DNA of 64,000 nt from Streptomyces sp. 3214.6 (GTDB taxonomy: Bacteria > Actinomycetota > Actinomycetes > Streptomycetales > Streptomycetaceae): assembly GCF_900129855.1 (NCBI RefSeq), contig NZ_LT670819.1, positions 4,712,001 through 4,776,000 on the forward strand. Direction: 5' to 3'. The notes under the pieces were generated by a model. The model was not told the DNA's origin, searched no databases, and worked only from the letters and a program-made list of their open reading frames with translations. The translations under genes were made by a program, and so were the position numbers. Below, one piece after another: positions 40,257 through 48,835 of the stretch (its first letter is position 1; every line of letters begins with the position of its first letter).

Positions 40257-42764
40257 TTGCCAGATCAGAACCGCTCTCATCGTCGCCGTCCGGCGACCCG
40301 CCGCGTGATCGCCGCCTCCGTGGTCCTCGCCGCCGCGGGCGCCGCCGTACCGCTGGTCGCCCTGGCCGCGCGCTCGCCGGAGGCCGCCGCACCGGCCACG
40401 GTCGCCGACGCGGCGGCCGGCAGCGGCCGTTACTTCGGCACGGCAGTGGCTGCGGGCAGGCTGGGCGACTCCACGTACTCCGCCCTTCTCGACCGGGAAT
40501 TCAAGATGATCACCCCGGAGAACGAGATGAAGTGGGACGCCATCGAACGCTCCCGGGGTTCGTTCACCTTCGCCGCCGCCGACTCGATCGTCAGCCACGC
40601 CTCCGCGCACGGCCAGCGCATGCGCGGCCACACCCTGGTCTGGCACTCCCAACTGCCCGGCTGGGTCAAGTCCATCACCGACGCGGGCACCCTGCGCACG
40701 GTGATGAAGAACCACATCACCACCGAGATGACCCACTACAAGGGCAAGATCTACGCCTGGGACGTGGTCAACGAGGCGTTCGCCGACGGCGACAGCGGCC
40801 AGCACCGCAGCTCGGTGTTCCAGGACGTACTGGGCAACGGCTTCATCGAGGAGGCCTTCCGCACCGCCCGGGCCGCCGACCCCGCCGCCAAGCTCTGCTA
40901 CAACGACTACAACATCGAGAACTGGTCCGACGCCAAGACCCAGGGCGTCTACCGCATGGTCAAGGACTTCAAGTCCCGCGGTGTGCCCATCGACTGCGTC
41001 GGCTTCCAGAGCCACTTCGGAACCAGCGGCCCGCCGGCCAGCTTCCAGACCACCCTGTCCAACTTCGCCGCGCTCGGCGTCGACGTCCAGCTCACCGAGC
41101 TCGACATCGCCCAGGCATCTGCCACCGCGTACACCAACGCCGTCAAGGCGTGCACCAACGTGGCGCGCTGCACGGGCATCACGGTGTGGGGCATCCGCGA
41201 CAGCGACTCCTGGCGCACCGGTGAGAACCCGCTGCTGTTCGACGCAGGTGGCAACAAGAAGCCCGCCTACAACGCCGTGCTCACCGCCCTGGGCGGCAGC
41301 AGCGGCGGGGGCACGCCGAGCGGCGGCACGGCGAGCGGGGGCACGGCGAGCGGGAGCACGGCGAGCGGGAGCATCAGCTCCGGCACCGTCTACACGCTGT
41401 CCAACGCGGCCGCCGGACGCGTTCTCGACGAGCCCGCGGGCCAGAACCGCAACGGCACCCCGCTCCAGGTGTGGGACGCCAGCGGCGCCTCCAACCAGCA
41501 GTGGAAGGTCGTACGGAACAGCGACGGCTCCTACACGCTGACGAACGTCGCCAGCGGCCGGGTACTGGACGAGCCGGCCAACCAGAAGGCCAACGGGACG
41601 AGGATGACCGTCTGGGACGCCAACGGCGGCGCCCAACAGCACTGGAAGGCCCGCCGGAACAGCGACGGCACCTACACGCTCACCAACGTCGCCAGCGGCC
41701 GGGCGCTGGATCTCCCCGGCGGCCGGACCGCCAACGGCACTCCCGTCCAGATCTGGGACACCAACGGTGGCGCCAACCAGCGCTGGAACTTCAAGCCGGC
41801 CGCGGCGCCGAAGAGCGACACGACCGCGGCTCCGAAGAGCGACACGTGTGCGCTTCCGTCGACGTACCGGTGGACCTCGACGGACGCGCTGGCGCAGCCG
41901 GCGAACGGGTGGGCCTCGCTGAAGGACTTCACCACCGTGACGTACAACGGCAAGCACCTGGTCTACGCGACGAACTACTCGGGATCGGACTACGGTTCCA
42001 TGGTGTTCAGCCCGTTCACGAACTGGTCGGACATGGCGTCGGCCCGCCAGACCGGCATGAGCCAAAAAGCGGTGGCGCCCACACTGTTCTACTTCGCGCC
42101 CAAGAAGATCTGGGTGCTGGCGTACCAGTGGGGTCCGTGGCCCTTCAGCTACCGCACGTCCAGCGACCCCACCAACCCCAACGGCTGGTCCGCGCCGCAG
42201 CCGCTGTTCACCGGAACCATCCCCCGCACCGAGTCCGGCACCGGCCCGATCGACCAGACCCTGATCGCGGACGACAAGAACATGTATCTGTTCTTCGCCG
42301 GCGACAACGGCAAGATCTACCGGGCGACCATGCCGATCGGGAACTTCCCGGGCAGCTTCGGCTCGTCGTACACGACGGTCATGAGCGACACGGAGAAGAA
42401 CCTCTTCGAGGCGCCGCAGGTCTACAAGGTCAAGGGCCAGAACCAGTACCTCATGATCGTCGAGGCGCGGGGTGCGAACGAGCGGCGCTACTTCCGCTCC
42501 TTCACCGCCACCAGCCTGAACGGTTCCTGGACCCCGCAGGCCGCCACCGAGAGCAACCCCTTCGCGGGCAAGGCCAACAGCGGCGCCACCTGGACCAACG
42601 ACATCAGCCACGGTGACCTGGTCCGCGACAACCCCGACCAGACCATGACCGTCGACCCCTGCCACCTGCAGTTCCTCTACCAGGGCAAGTCCCCCACCAC
42701 ACCGTCGACCACCCTCTACGACCGCCTGCCGTACCGACCGGGCGTCCTCACTCTGAAGCACTGA
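40257..42764 (+). CDS. Secreted trimodular arabinoxylanase: GH10 xylanase - ricin lectin - GH62 arabinofuranosidase
   Basis: Protein of 835 residues from TTG 40257 (GAAAGAC upstream; another TTG at 40185 is possible). The Arg-rich signal RRRPATRRVIAASVVLAAAGAAVPLVALAA may use Sec or Tat. GH10 (about 55-350): FKMITPENEMKWD, acid/base Glu173 in WDVVNEAF, nucleophile Glu281 in LTELDI, WGIRDSDSW. A Gly/Ser/Thr repeat linker follows. The ricin-type CBM13 (about 375-512) has three repeats ending NQQWKV, QQHWKA, NQRWNF. GH62 (530-835): YRWTSTDALAQPANGWASLKDFT, SYRTSSDPTNPNGWSAPQPLF, IDQTLIADDKNMYLFFAGDNGKIYRA, EAPQVYKV. GH10 cuts xylan and GH62 removes arabinose side chains. A terminator follows at 42790. 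Confidence 0.95.
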   Translation: MPDQNRSHRRRPATRRVIAASVVLAAAGAAVPLVALAARSPEAAAPATVADAAAGSGRYFGTAVAAGRLGDSTYSALLDREFKMITPENEMKWDAIERSRGSFTFAAADSIVSHASAHGQRMRGHTLVWHSQLPGWVKSITDAGTLRTVMKNHITTEMTHYKGKIYAWDVVNEAFADGDSGQHRSSVFQDVLGNGFIEEAFRTARAADPAAKLCYNDYNIENWSDAKTQGVYRMVKDFKSRGVPIDCVGFQSHFGTSGPPASFQTTLSNFAALGVDVQLTELDIAQASATAYTNAVKACTNVARCTGITVWGIRDSDSWRTGENPLLFDAGGNKKPAYNAVLTALGGSSGGGTPSGGTASGGTASGSTASGSISSGTVYTLSNAAAGRVLDEPAGQNRNGTPLQVWDASGASNQQWKVVRNSDGSYTLTNVASGRVLDEPANQKANGTRMTVWDANGGAQQHWKARRNSDGTYTLTNVASGRALDLPGGRTANGTPVQIWDTNGGANQRWNFKPAAAPKSDTTAAPKSDTCALPSTYRWTSTDALAQPANGWASLKDFTTVTYNGKHLVYATNYSGSDYGSMVFSPFTNWSDMASARQTGMSQKAVAPTLFYFAPKKIWVLAYQWGPWPFSYRTSSDPTNPNGWSAPQPLFTGTIPRTESGTGPIDQTLIADDKNMYLFFAGDNGKIYRATMPIGNFPGSFGSSYTTVMSDTEKNLFEAPQVYKVKGQNQYLMIVEARGANERRYFRSFTATSLNGSWTPQAATESNPFAGKANSGATWTNDISHGDLVRDNPDQTMTVDPCHLQFLYQGKSPTTPSTTLYDRLPYRPGVLTLKH

Positions 42765-42789
42765 CCTGCCCGGTCCACGATGATCGCGA

Positions 42790-42820
42790 GGAACCCCAGC
42801 CGTACGCCGGCTGGGGTTCC
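42790..42820. terminator. Bidirectional terminator between the xylanase and inhibitor genes
   Basis: GGAACCCCAGCC / GGCTGGGGTTCC, perfect 12-bp arms with a short loop, between two convergent genes. Confidence 0.8.
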
Positions 42821-42844
42821 CGGCGACCTGTGCATCGAGCAGAT

Positions 42845-43222
42845 TCAGCAGGTGGAACTGCTGGAGATCCTTATGCCGGTGACGCTGTAAGCGTTCGTGA
42901 ACACGGTTTCGAAATTCGGCATCAGGCAGATCGAGTTCCCGTCCTGGAGCCGTAGATACGCAACATCGTCGTTCCGGGTGTTCACGACGTGGTAGTGCGG
43001 GCGGGACCTGACCGCTTGGTAAGAACTGGTGACGTCGCGGTACTTCGCGATCGGTGTGCCCGCGTTCCAGGCATGCTCGTCCACGTAGAAGCAGACATAG
43101 GGGTACGGACAGCCGTGGGTGGGGGCCTCCGCCTGGGCTGCCGATGCGCCGGTCACGGACATGGCTGCGACGACCGCGCTCGCACCCGCGATGCCTGCCG
43201 CCTTTCGGATGACGGACTTCAT
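42845..43222 (-). CDS. Secreted small protein, peptidase inhibitor I36-like
   Basis: Protein of 125 residues from ATG 43222. Sec signal (KAAGIAGASAVVAAMSVTGASAAQA), then a single compact domain: HGCPYPYVCFYVDEHAWNAGTPIAKYRD ... YAYLRLQDGN-like beta strands, ending ISSSSTC. CPYPYVCFY and the four Cys resemble the crystallin-like peptidase inhibitor I36 (SMPI) family. SMPI inhibits metalloproteases, but family members have other roles. Convergent with the xylanase gene. Function assigned by similarity only. Confidence 0.7.
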   Translation of the reverse strand: MKSVIRKAAGIAGASAVVAAMSVTGASAAQAEAPTHGCPYPYVCFYVDEHAWNAGTPIAKYRDVTSSYQAVRSRPHYHVVNTRNDDVAYLRLQDGNSICLMPNFETVFTNAYSVTGIRISSSSTC

Positions 43223-43426
43223 CAAACCTCCAAGAGTCGAGTAGATCGTCTGACACGGCAGCTGCAGATCGTGCACGCGCGGGTGGGACGCCGTGGTCGA
43301 TGCGACACCAAGAGCATCGGCGGGCACCGGAGTCCGGCGCAACGACTGCCGGCGCTTTGGCGCGGGTGGAACCATCCCAGCCCATCTGACGTGCAGCTAT
43401 GCGAGTGTCTGGGATGCGGGATCGCG

Positions 43427-43468
43427 GGCGGGCGGCGGGCGGCGGGCGGCGGGCGGCGGGCGGCGGGC
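43427..43468. repeat. Heptanucleotide tandem repeat
   Basis: GGCGGGC repeated about six times without interruption, between the I36-like gene and the MarR gene. Slippage-prone; possible length variation near the MarR 3' end. Confidence 0.75.
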
Positions 43469-43475
43469 CATCGGC

Positions 43476-43916
43476 TCACCAGGCAGGGCGGATGGGTCCC
43501 GGCGGCGCAAGGAGTGTCAGGTCGGCGACGAGTTCGCTGAAGCGCGCCTGGCCCAGTACTTCTCGCCACGGTGCGACGGCAGTCCGGGCCGCCTGGTCGG
43601 CGGCGCGCGTAGCGGCCCAGCCGGTCTCAGTCAGTGCCAGGAGGCGGGCGCGGGCATCGTGCGGGTGTGGATGCCGCTCCACGTACCCCTTTCGGACCAG
43701 CTCCTCGACCAGTTGGGCGGCGGCCTGCTTGGTCACCCCCAGATGCTCGGCCAGGTCGGCCGTGGTGGCGCCGCCTGCAGAGATGCGGACGAAGGCGAAG
43801 CCGTGTGCGGGTCGTAGGTCCTCGAATCCCTGCTGGGACACGCTGGTGTGGATTTCCTGCACCAGCTGTCCGGAGAGTGCCAGCACGAGTGCGGAGAAGG
43901 CCACGGCGTCGTCCAT
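43476..43916 (-). CDS. MarR-family regulator
   Basis: Protein of 146 residues. Dimerisation helices at the N-terminus (FSALVLALSGQLVQEIHTSV), then wHTH GATTADLAEHLGVTKQAAAQLVEELVRKGYVERHPHPHDARARLLALTETG. It is divergent from a cupin gene with a 70-bp spacer that contains a perfect CTTGTCTA-TC-TAGACAAG palindrome and an extra half site, so it most likely represses both itself and the cupin gene. Ligand unknown. Confidence 0.92.
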   Translation of the reverse strand: MDDAVAFSALVLALSGQLVQEIHTSVSQQGFEDLRPAHGFAFVRISAGGATTADLAEHLGVTKQAAAQLVEELVRKGYVERHPHPHDARARLLALTETGWAATRAADQAARTAVAPWREVLGQARFSELVADLTLLAPPGPIRPAW

Positions 43917-43942
43917 GGACTTGACTATAACTCGTCAAGCCG

Positions 43943-43974
43943 CTTGTCTATCTAGACAAGTAACTTGTCTAGGG
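43943..43974. promoter_or_regulatory. MarR operator with an additional half site
   Basis: CTTGTCTA (43943-43950) and TAGACAAG (43953-43960) form a perfect palindrome. A further ACTTGTCTAG half site follows at 43963-43972, close to the cupin ribosome site. Confidence 0.7.
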
Positions 43975-43986
43975 GAAGGCTGAAGC

Positions 43987-44361
43987 ATGCCGTTCATCCG
44001 CAGCGACGAGGCCGTCGTGCACGAGATTCACGGTGGCCGTTTCGTTTCCTACGTCCGTCCGGACACCGGCAGCCGGGACCTCGCCGCCTGGCGCGTCGAG
44101 ATACCGGCCGCAATGGTGGGGCCGACGCACACGATCAGCGACGAGGAGACCTTCTACGTCCTCTCCGGGCGCCTCCGACTCACCATCGACGGTGAGAGCG
44201 CCGAACTCCGCGCAGGCGACGCGGCAGTGGCACCTGCGGGCTCCGAACTGGCGGTCGCCAACACCACCGACCAGCCCGCCCACATGTGGGTCACCACACG
44301 TGTCGGGCTCGTCGCCAAACTGGCTGACGGCAACACCATCACACCGCCCTGGGCTCACTAG
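43987..44361 (+). CDS. Cupin-domain protein
   Basis: Protein of 124 residues, one small beta barrel. The conserved strand pairs are PTHTISDEETFYVLSGRLRLTIDGESAELRAGDAAVAPAG and ELAVANTTDQPAHMWVTT. Metal ligand candidates are His in PTHTI, Glu in DEETFYV and His in AHMW. Cupins of this size can be dioxygenases, isomerases or binding proteins. ATG preceded by GGGGAAGG. The divergent MarR gene and operator point to induction by a small molecule, possibly its substrate. Confidence 0.88.
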   Translation: MPFIRSDEAVVHEIHGGRFVSYVRPDTGSRDLAAWRVEIPAAMVGPTHTISDEETFYVLSGRLRLTIDGESAELRAGDAAVAPAGSELAVANTTDQPAHMWVTTRVGLVAKLADGNTITPPWAH

Positions 44362-44509
44362 TGTGCTGGTGACCGCGCAGGTTCGCAGGGTTCTTCAGGC
44401 CGCAGTGGCAGGCGCCTGACCAGCAGCACCGACGAGCCGTCAGCGGGCCGAGGGGCCTTTGCGCTTCCCGGCCCGGGACACCATCAGCCGACGCGGCTAG
44501 GTTGAGGGC

Positions 44510-44803
44510 GTGGACGCTGAATCGATCACCATCCGGCTCACGCGCGATCAAGCGTTCGTGCTGTCGGACTGGCTCTACCAAGTCATGTTCCGCTCCGACG
44601 ACCTTGAGGGGATCGTGCAGGACCGAGCCGTCTGGTCACCGATCTACGCGATCTCAGGAACGCTGGACAAGTCGCTGAGCGAGATCTTCATGACCGACTA
44701 CGGCCCTCGGCTCGAAGAGGCCAAGGAGCGCCTTCGCGCCAACCTCTACGGCGGAGCCGACGAGTCGACGGCACCCGACGAGGACGCGACCGCCGCACCA
44801 TGA
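44510..44803 (+). CDS. Small hypothetical protein, probable mobile-element cargo
   Basis: Protein of 97 residues, GTG start with GGTTGAGGGC nearby. Protein-like: ESITIRLTRDQAFVLSDWLYQVMFRSDDLEGIVQDRAVWSPIYAISGTLDKSLSEIFMTDYGPRLEEAKERL. No family recognised. It has a helical composition that could be a dimeric toxin-antitoxin or anti-restriction type accessory protein, but nothing proves this. About 22 bp after its stop is an AGCGGGGA tandem motif matching the one near the tRNA attachment site, suggesting it came with an integrative element. Confidence 0.6.
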   Translation: MDAESITIRLTRDQAFVLSDWLYQVMFRSDDLEGIVQDRAVWSPIYAISGTLDKSLSEIFMTDYGPRLEEAKERLRANLYGGADESTAPDEDATAAP

Positions 44804-44824
44804 GCGCGCCGATAGGGCGGGCAC

Positions 44825-44855
44825 AGCGGGGAACAGCGGGGAATCACGGCGAATG
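44825..44855 (+). repeat. Tandem AGCGGGGA motif, second copy
   Basis: ACAGCGGGGAACAGCGGGGA followed by ATCACGGCGAA. It matches the motif at 3761-3792 (AGCGGGGAGCAGCGGGGAAC, CACGGTGAA). There is no tRNA or integrase next to this copy. Confidence 0.45.
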
Positions 44856-44891
44856 CCAAACCCGCCGACGAGTCGTGTCCGAGGGTACGGA

Positions 44892-44932
44892 CGAAAAAAA
44901 GTTTTCGGCTCTGGGCAACCCCGTGGGGGGTC
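44892..44932 (+). promoter_or_regulatory. A7...GGCAACC...GACCAC promoter-like element, copy 2
   Basis: G-A7, 13 nt, GGCAACC, 15 nt, GACCAC, ending about 80 bp before the GH74 start. Shared with the ricin-glycosidase gene at 11083. Between the blocks both copies also carry GGCTCT. Confidence 0.5.
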
Positions 44933-44949
44933 TGTGACCACAAGGAGTC

Positions 44950-44977
44950 GGATCCAGCCGTTCCGGAGCCTGGATCC
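44950..44977. promoter_or_regulatory. Inverted repeat in the GH74 leader
   Basis: GGATCCAG (44950-44957) and CTGGATCC (44970-44977), 12-nt spacer. Possible operator or leader hairpin, downstream of the promoter-like element. Confidence 0.45.
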
Positions 44978-45019
44978 GCCTCACCTCTGGTGAATGGCAC
45001 TCAAGGAGAACACCTCCCC

Positions 45020-47671
45020 ATGAACGACCCCACGAACGGCGGGCGCCGCGGGCGCCATCGCCGTCGCTGGACCGCCACCGCCGTGCTGCTCGGTGCGCCC
45101 CTCGCCGTCGTGCCGTATGTCCTGTTCACGCAGGAGAACTCGCAGGCCGCGACGGTCGACGGCAATGCCTACTACCGGCTGGTTTCCGTGCGCAGCGGCA
45201 AGGTGCTGGACGTCAACGGCTTCTCCACCGCCGACGGCACCCGTATCCAGCAGTGGACCGACCAGAACACCGCCAACCAGCAGTGGAAGCTGAAGTCCAC
45301 CGGGGACGGCTACTACGAGCTGGTGAACCGCAACAGCGGCAAGGTGCTGGGCGTAGCGGGCAATTCCACCGCTCAGGGGGCCGCCGCCGAGCAGCAGACC
45401 GCCAGCTCCGCCACCTCCCAGGAGTGGAAGCTCAAGGAGGTGAGCGGTTCCGACGCCGTCACCTTCACCTCCCGCAGGAGCGGCCAGGTCCTGGACGTCC
45501 TCGGAGGCTCCAAGGCCGAGGGTGCCGCGATCATCCAGTATCCGAGCAGGGGCAGCAGCAACCAGCAGTGGAAGCTGGTGAAGACGGCCGAGACCCGGGC
45601 GTCCGGGACCGGCGGCACACAGGCCACGGCCGCGACCGGACCGTATGTGTGGAAGAACGCCCAGGTGGAGGGCGGCGGTTATGTCACCGGGCTGGTGTTC
45701 AACCAGCGGGAGAAGGGCCTGCTGTACGCGCGCACCGACATGGGCGGCGCCTACCGCTGGGACACCGCGGCCGAGCAGTGGATCCCGCTGACCGACTGGC
45801 TCGGCGAGAAGGACTGGAACCTGCTGGGCATCGACGCGCTGGCCACCGACCCCGTCGACCCGGGCCGGCTCTACCTCTCGACGGGCACCTACACCAACGA
45901 GTGGGCGGGCAACGGCGCGATCCTGCGTTCCACCGACCGGGGCCGCACCTTCCAGCGCACCGATCTGCCGTTCAAGGTGGGCGGCAACGAACCCGGCCGG
46001 GGGGCGGGCGAGCGGCTCGTGATCGACCCCGCGAACCACGCCACTCTGCTGCTGGGCACCCGCAAGAACGGCCTGTGGCGCAGCACCGACTACGGCGCGA
46101 CATGGAGTCAGGTCTCCTCGTTCCCCGTCAAGGGCGGGGCGAGCAGCGGCGCGGGCATCTCCTTCGTGACGTACGGGCCGGCCGGCACCAACACGGTCTA
46201 CGTCGGCGTCAACGACACGTCCACGCCCCTGTACCGCTCCACCGACGGCGGCAGCAGCTGGCAGGCTGTCGCCGGGCAGCCCACCGGCCAGATGCCGCAG
46301 CACGGTGTGGTCACCGCTGACGGGTCGCTGTACCTGTCCTACAGCAACAGCATCGGCCCCATGGACGCGACGACGGGCTCGGTGTGGAAGTACACCCCGG
46401 CCGGCGGCGCGTGGAAGAACATCTCTCCCCCGCAGGGCTCCTACGGGTTCTCCGGTCTGGCCGTCGACGCGCAGAAGCCGTCCACGGTGATGGTCACCAC
46501 CCTGGACCGCTGGTGGCCCGAGGACGAGATCTACCGGACCACCGACGGCGGCACGACCTGGAAGGCGCTGGCCGACAAGTCGCAGCGGGACGCCTCCGGC
46601 GCTCCGTACGTCGGTACCCACACCGGGCACTGGATGACCGCGCTGGCCATCGATCCCTTCGACTCCGGGCACGTGCTGTACGGCACCGGCAACGGCATCT
46701 GGCGCAGCAAGGACGCGAACGCCTCCGACAGCGGTGGCACCAGCCACTGGACCTCCGGGGCCCGCGGGCTGGAGGAGACCTCGCTGGCGGACGCGATCGC
46801 CCCTCCGGGCGGCGCCACCGTCATCACCTCCATGGGCGACCAGGGCGGCTTCCGCCACGACTCCCTGACCGAGGTGCCCGCCGGACGGCTGAAGAACCCG
46901 CTGATGAGCAGCAGCACCGACATCGACTTCGCCCAGTCGGCCCCCTCAGTGATGGTCCGCGTCGGCACCGGCGGCGCGCAGGACGGCGCCTACTCCACCG
47001 ACGGCGGCAGCACCTGGAACGGCTTCACTGCAGAGCCAGTGGGCAGCGCGAACAGCGGCCATGTCGCGCTCTCCGCGGACGGCTCCACCATCGTCTGGAC
47101 CGAAGCCGGCCAGGCCCCCTACCGCTCGACCGACAAGGGAGCGAGCTGGTCGAAGGTCAGCGGCCTGGGCACCGACGCCGTCGTCGTCGCCGACCGCTCC
47201 TCGGCCAACACCTTCTACGCACTCACGGGCGGCACGCTCCACGCCAGCACCGACGGCGGCGCGACCTTCACCCCCCGCGCCACCAACCTCCCCTCCGGCC
47301 GGCTCACCGCCGTCCCCGGCATCAACGGGGACCTGTGGATCGCCGCCGGCGACAGGGGGCTGCTGCACTCCACCGACGGCGGCCGCACCTTCACCACCCT
47401 CACCACGGTGAAGTCCGCCTCCGCCCTCGGCTTCGGCAAGGCCGCACCCGGCGCCAACTACCAGGCCCTCTACCTGATCGGCACCGTCAAGGACGTCACC
47501 GGCGTCTTCCGCTCCACCGACAAGGGCGCCACCTGGCTCCGCGTCAACGACGACGCCCACCAGTGGGGCGCCATCGGCAGCCTCGGCATCATCACCGGCG
47601 ACCCCGACACCTTCGGCCGCGTCTACATCGGCACCAACGGACGCGGCCTCCAGTACGGCGACCCGTCCTGA
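45020..47671 (+). CDS. Secreted ricin-lectin GH74 xyloglucanase
   Basis: Protein of 883 residues from ATG 45020 (CAAGGAG upstream). Arg-rich signal (RRGRHRRRWTATAVLLGAPLAVVPYVLF). The ricin-type beta-trefoil lies at about 45-195 (repeats NQQWKL, SQEWKL, NQQWKL). The GH74 catalytic part spans about 205-883 and consists of two seven-bladed propellers with recurring RSTDGG/STDRG blades: YVTGLVFNQREKGLLYARTDMGGAYRWD, WNLLGIDALATDPVDPGRLYLSTGTY, MTALAIDPFDSGHVLYGTGNGIW, GSLGIITGDPDTFGRVYIGTNGRGL. GH74 hydrolyses the xyloglucan backbone. N-terminal CBM13 fusion is uncommon; C-terminal CBM2 is more usual. Terminator at 47684. Confidence 0.94.
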   Translation: MNDPTNGGRRGRHRRRWTATAVLLGAPLAVVPYVLFTQENSQAATVDGNAYYRLVSVRSGKVLDVNGFSTADGTRIQQWTDQNTANQQWKLKSTGDGYYELVNRNSGKVLGVAGNSTAQGAAAEQQTASSATSQEWKLKEVSGSDAVTFTSRRSGQVLDVLGGSKAEGAAIIQYPSRGSSNQQWKLVKTAETRASGTGGTQATAATGPYVWKNAQVEGGGYVTGLVFNQREKGLLYARTDMGGAYRWDTAAEQWIPLTDWLGEKDWNLLGIDALATDPVDPGRLYLSTGTYTNEWAGNGAILRSTDRGRTFQRTDLPFKVGGNEPGRGAGERLVIDPANHATLLLGTRKNGLWRSTDYGATWSQVSSFPVKGGASSGAGISFVTYGPAGTNTVYVGVNDTSTPLYRSTDGGSSWQAVAGQPTGQMPQHGVVTADGSLYLSYSNSIGPMDATTGSVWKYTPAGGAWKNISPPQGSYGFSGLAVDAQKPSTVMVTTLDRWWPEDEIYRTTDGGTTWKALADKSQRDASGAPYVGTHTGHWMTALAIDPFDSGHVLYGTGNGIWRSKDANASDSGGTSHWTSGARGLEETSLADAIAPPGGATVITSMGDQGGFRHDSLTEVPAGRLKNPLMSSSTDIDFAQSAPSVMVRVGTGGAQDGAYSTDGGSTWNGFTAEPVGSANSGHVALSADGSTIVWTEAGQAPYRSTDKGASWSKVSGLGTDAVVVADRSSANTFYALTGGTLHASTDGGATFTPRATNLPSGRLTAVPGINGDLWIAAGDRGLLHSTDGGRTFTTLTTVKSASALGFGKAAPGANYQALYLIGTVKDVTGVFRSTDKGATWLRVNDDAHQWGAIGSLGIITGDPDTFGRVYIGTNGRGLQYGDPS

Positions 47672-47683
47672 CCCCGACGCCCG

Positions 47684-47719
47684 AGCGGGGCCGCAGGCAC
47701 AACGGCCTGCGGCCCCGCT
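47684..47719 (+). terminator. Terminator after the GH74 gene
   Basis: AGCGGGGCCGCAGGC / GCCTGCGGCCCCGCT, perfect 15-bp arms with a 6-nt loop, 13 bp after the stop. Confidence 0.85.
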
Positions 47720-47836
47720 GCTGTACGGCCGCCGTCCAAAGGCGGTGGCCGGTTAGGCCACCTGGCGGGATGTGACTGTGCCGGTCAGCGGTCCACGGGG
47801 TCCTGCGTGCTTGCATCGCGCCAGGAGGCATACGAC

Positions 47837-48835
47837 ATGGATGACGAGCGACAGCAGGACCCCCGTCCCCGACTCACCGCGTCCCGGCGGCGTGTGCTGG
47901 CCGCGGCCGCCCTCGCGCCCACCCTCACCGGGGCGCCTGCCGAGGCCCGCGCCCTGTCCGCCGGGCCGAAGCCCCGCGCCCTGGTCGAACCGGTGATGAC
48001 CAAGCTGGCGGACTGGGCGGACGTGGGCGGGGCTCTCGGCCGGCCCGGTGACATGAGGCGGTTCATGTACCACACGGCCTTTCCGCGCCTGGACCTCACG
48101 GTCTTCTCCCGGGGCATCCGGATCGACCCCGCGCTCGCCCTGGGCACACACGTGTCCTTCGTGCGGTACGCGGACCACAGCACGCTTCTGATGGGCGACG
48201 CGGTGGTCACCGAGGGCGAACTGCAGCGCTTCAGTGATGTGTTGCAGCAGCACGGGATCATGCAGACCGCCATCCACAAGCATCTGCTCGCCCACCAGCC
48301 GGCTGTCTGGTGGGTTCATCTGCACGCCCACGGCCACGATCCGGTCGCCGTCGCCCGCGGGCTGCGCGCCGCGTTCGACCGCACCGGCACCCCGCCCGCC
48401 GAACCCGCGACCTCCGCGCCGCCCGTCGATCTGGACACCGCCGCGATCGACGCCGCCATGGGCGTCAAGGGCACCGCCGACGGCGAGATCTACAAGTCCA
48501 CCTATGTGCGCCGCGAGACCATCGCCGACGGCCCGGTGATCCTGCCGCCGGGACTGGGTGCCACCACCTCCGTCAACTTCCAGCCGCTCGGCGGCGGAAG
48601 AGCCGCCATCAGCGGCGACCTGGTCATGATCGCCAAGGAGGTCCAGCCGGTCCTCGTGGCCCTGCGGCGCGGTGGCGTCGAACTCGTCGAAGTGCACCAC
48701 CACAACCTCACCGACGAACCGCGCCTGTTCTTCGTCCACTACTGGGCCGTCGGCGACGCCGTCAGGCTCGCCAGGGCCATTCGCCGGGCCGTGGACACCA
48801 CCAACGTCGTACCGATGCCCGGAGGAGCCGCCTGA
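47837..48835 (+). CDS. DUF1259-domain protein with signal peptide
   Basis: Protein of 332 residues from ATG 47837 (CAGGAGGC upstream). A basic RR-type start (RLTASRRRVLAAAALAPTLTGAPAEA) looks like a Tat signal. Then two copies of the DUF1259 (LppY/LpqO) fold: RLDLTVFSRGIRIDPALALGTHVSFVRYADHSTLLMGDAVVTEGELQRFSDVLQQHGIMQTAIHKHLLAHQPAVWWVHLHAHG, and GPVILPPGLGATTSVNFQPLGGGRAAISGDLVMIAKEVQPVLVALRRGGVELVEVHHHNLTDEPRLFFVHYWAVGD. Function unknown; conserved His residues hint at metal binding. The stop overlaps the P450 start by one base (TGATG). Confidence 0.9.
   Translation: MDDERQQDPRPRLTASRRRVLAAAALAPTLTGAPAEARALSAGPKPRALVEPVMTKLADWADVGGALGRPGDMRRFMYHTAFPRLDLTVFSRGIRIDPALALGTHVSFVRYADHSTLLMGDAVVTEGELQRFSDVLQQHGIMQTAIHKHLLAHQPAVWWVHLHAHGHDPVAVARGLRAAFDRTGTPPAEPATSAPPVDLDTAAIDAAMGVKGTADGEIYKSTYVRRETIADGPVILPPGLGATTSVNFQPLGGGRAAISGDLVMIAKEVQPVLVALRRGGVELVEVHHHNLTDEPRLFFVHYWAVGDAVRLARAIRRAVDTTNVVPMPGGAA

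Noticed and set aside
40173..43385. 1070-codon minus-strand frame over the GH10-GH62 gene
   Set aside because: Low-complexity shadow of the arabinoxylanase gene; no domain recognisable.
43427..43468. CRISPR-like repetition
   Set aside because: It is a simple 7-bp tandem repeat without spacers. No CRISPR array is visible in the window.
44810..44900. Second tRNA attachment site next to the AGCGGGGA motif
   Set aside because: No anticodon arm, T-arm or acceptor sequence could be found near 44825.
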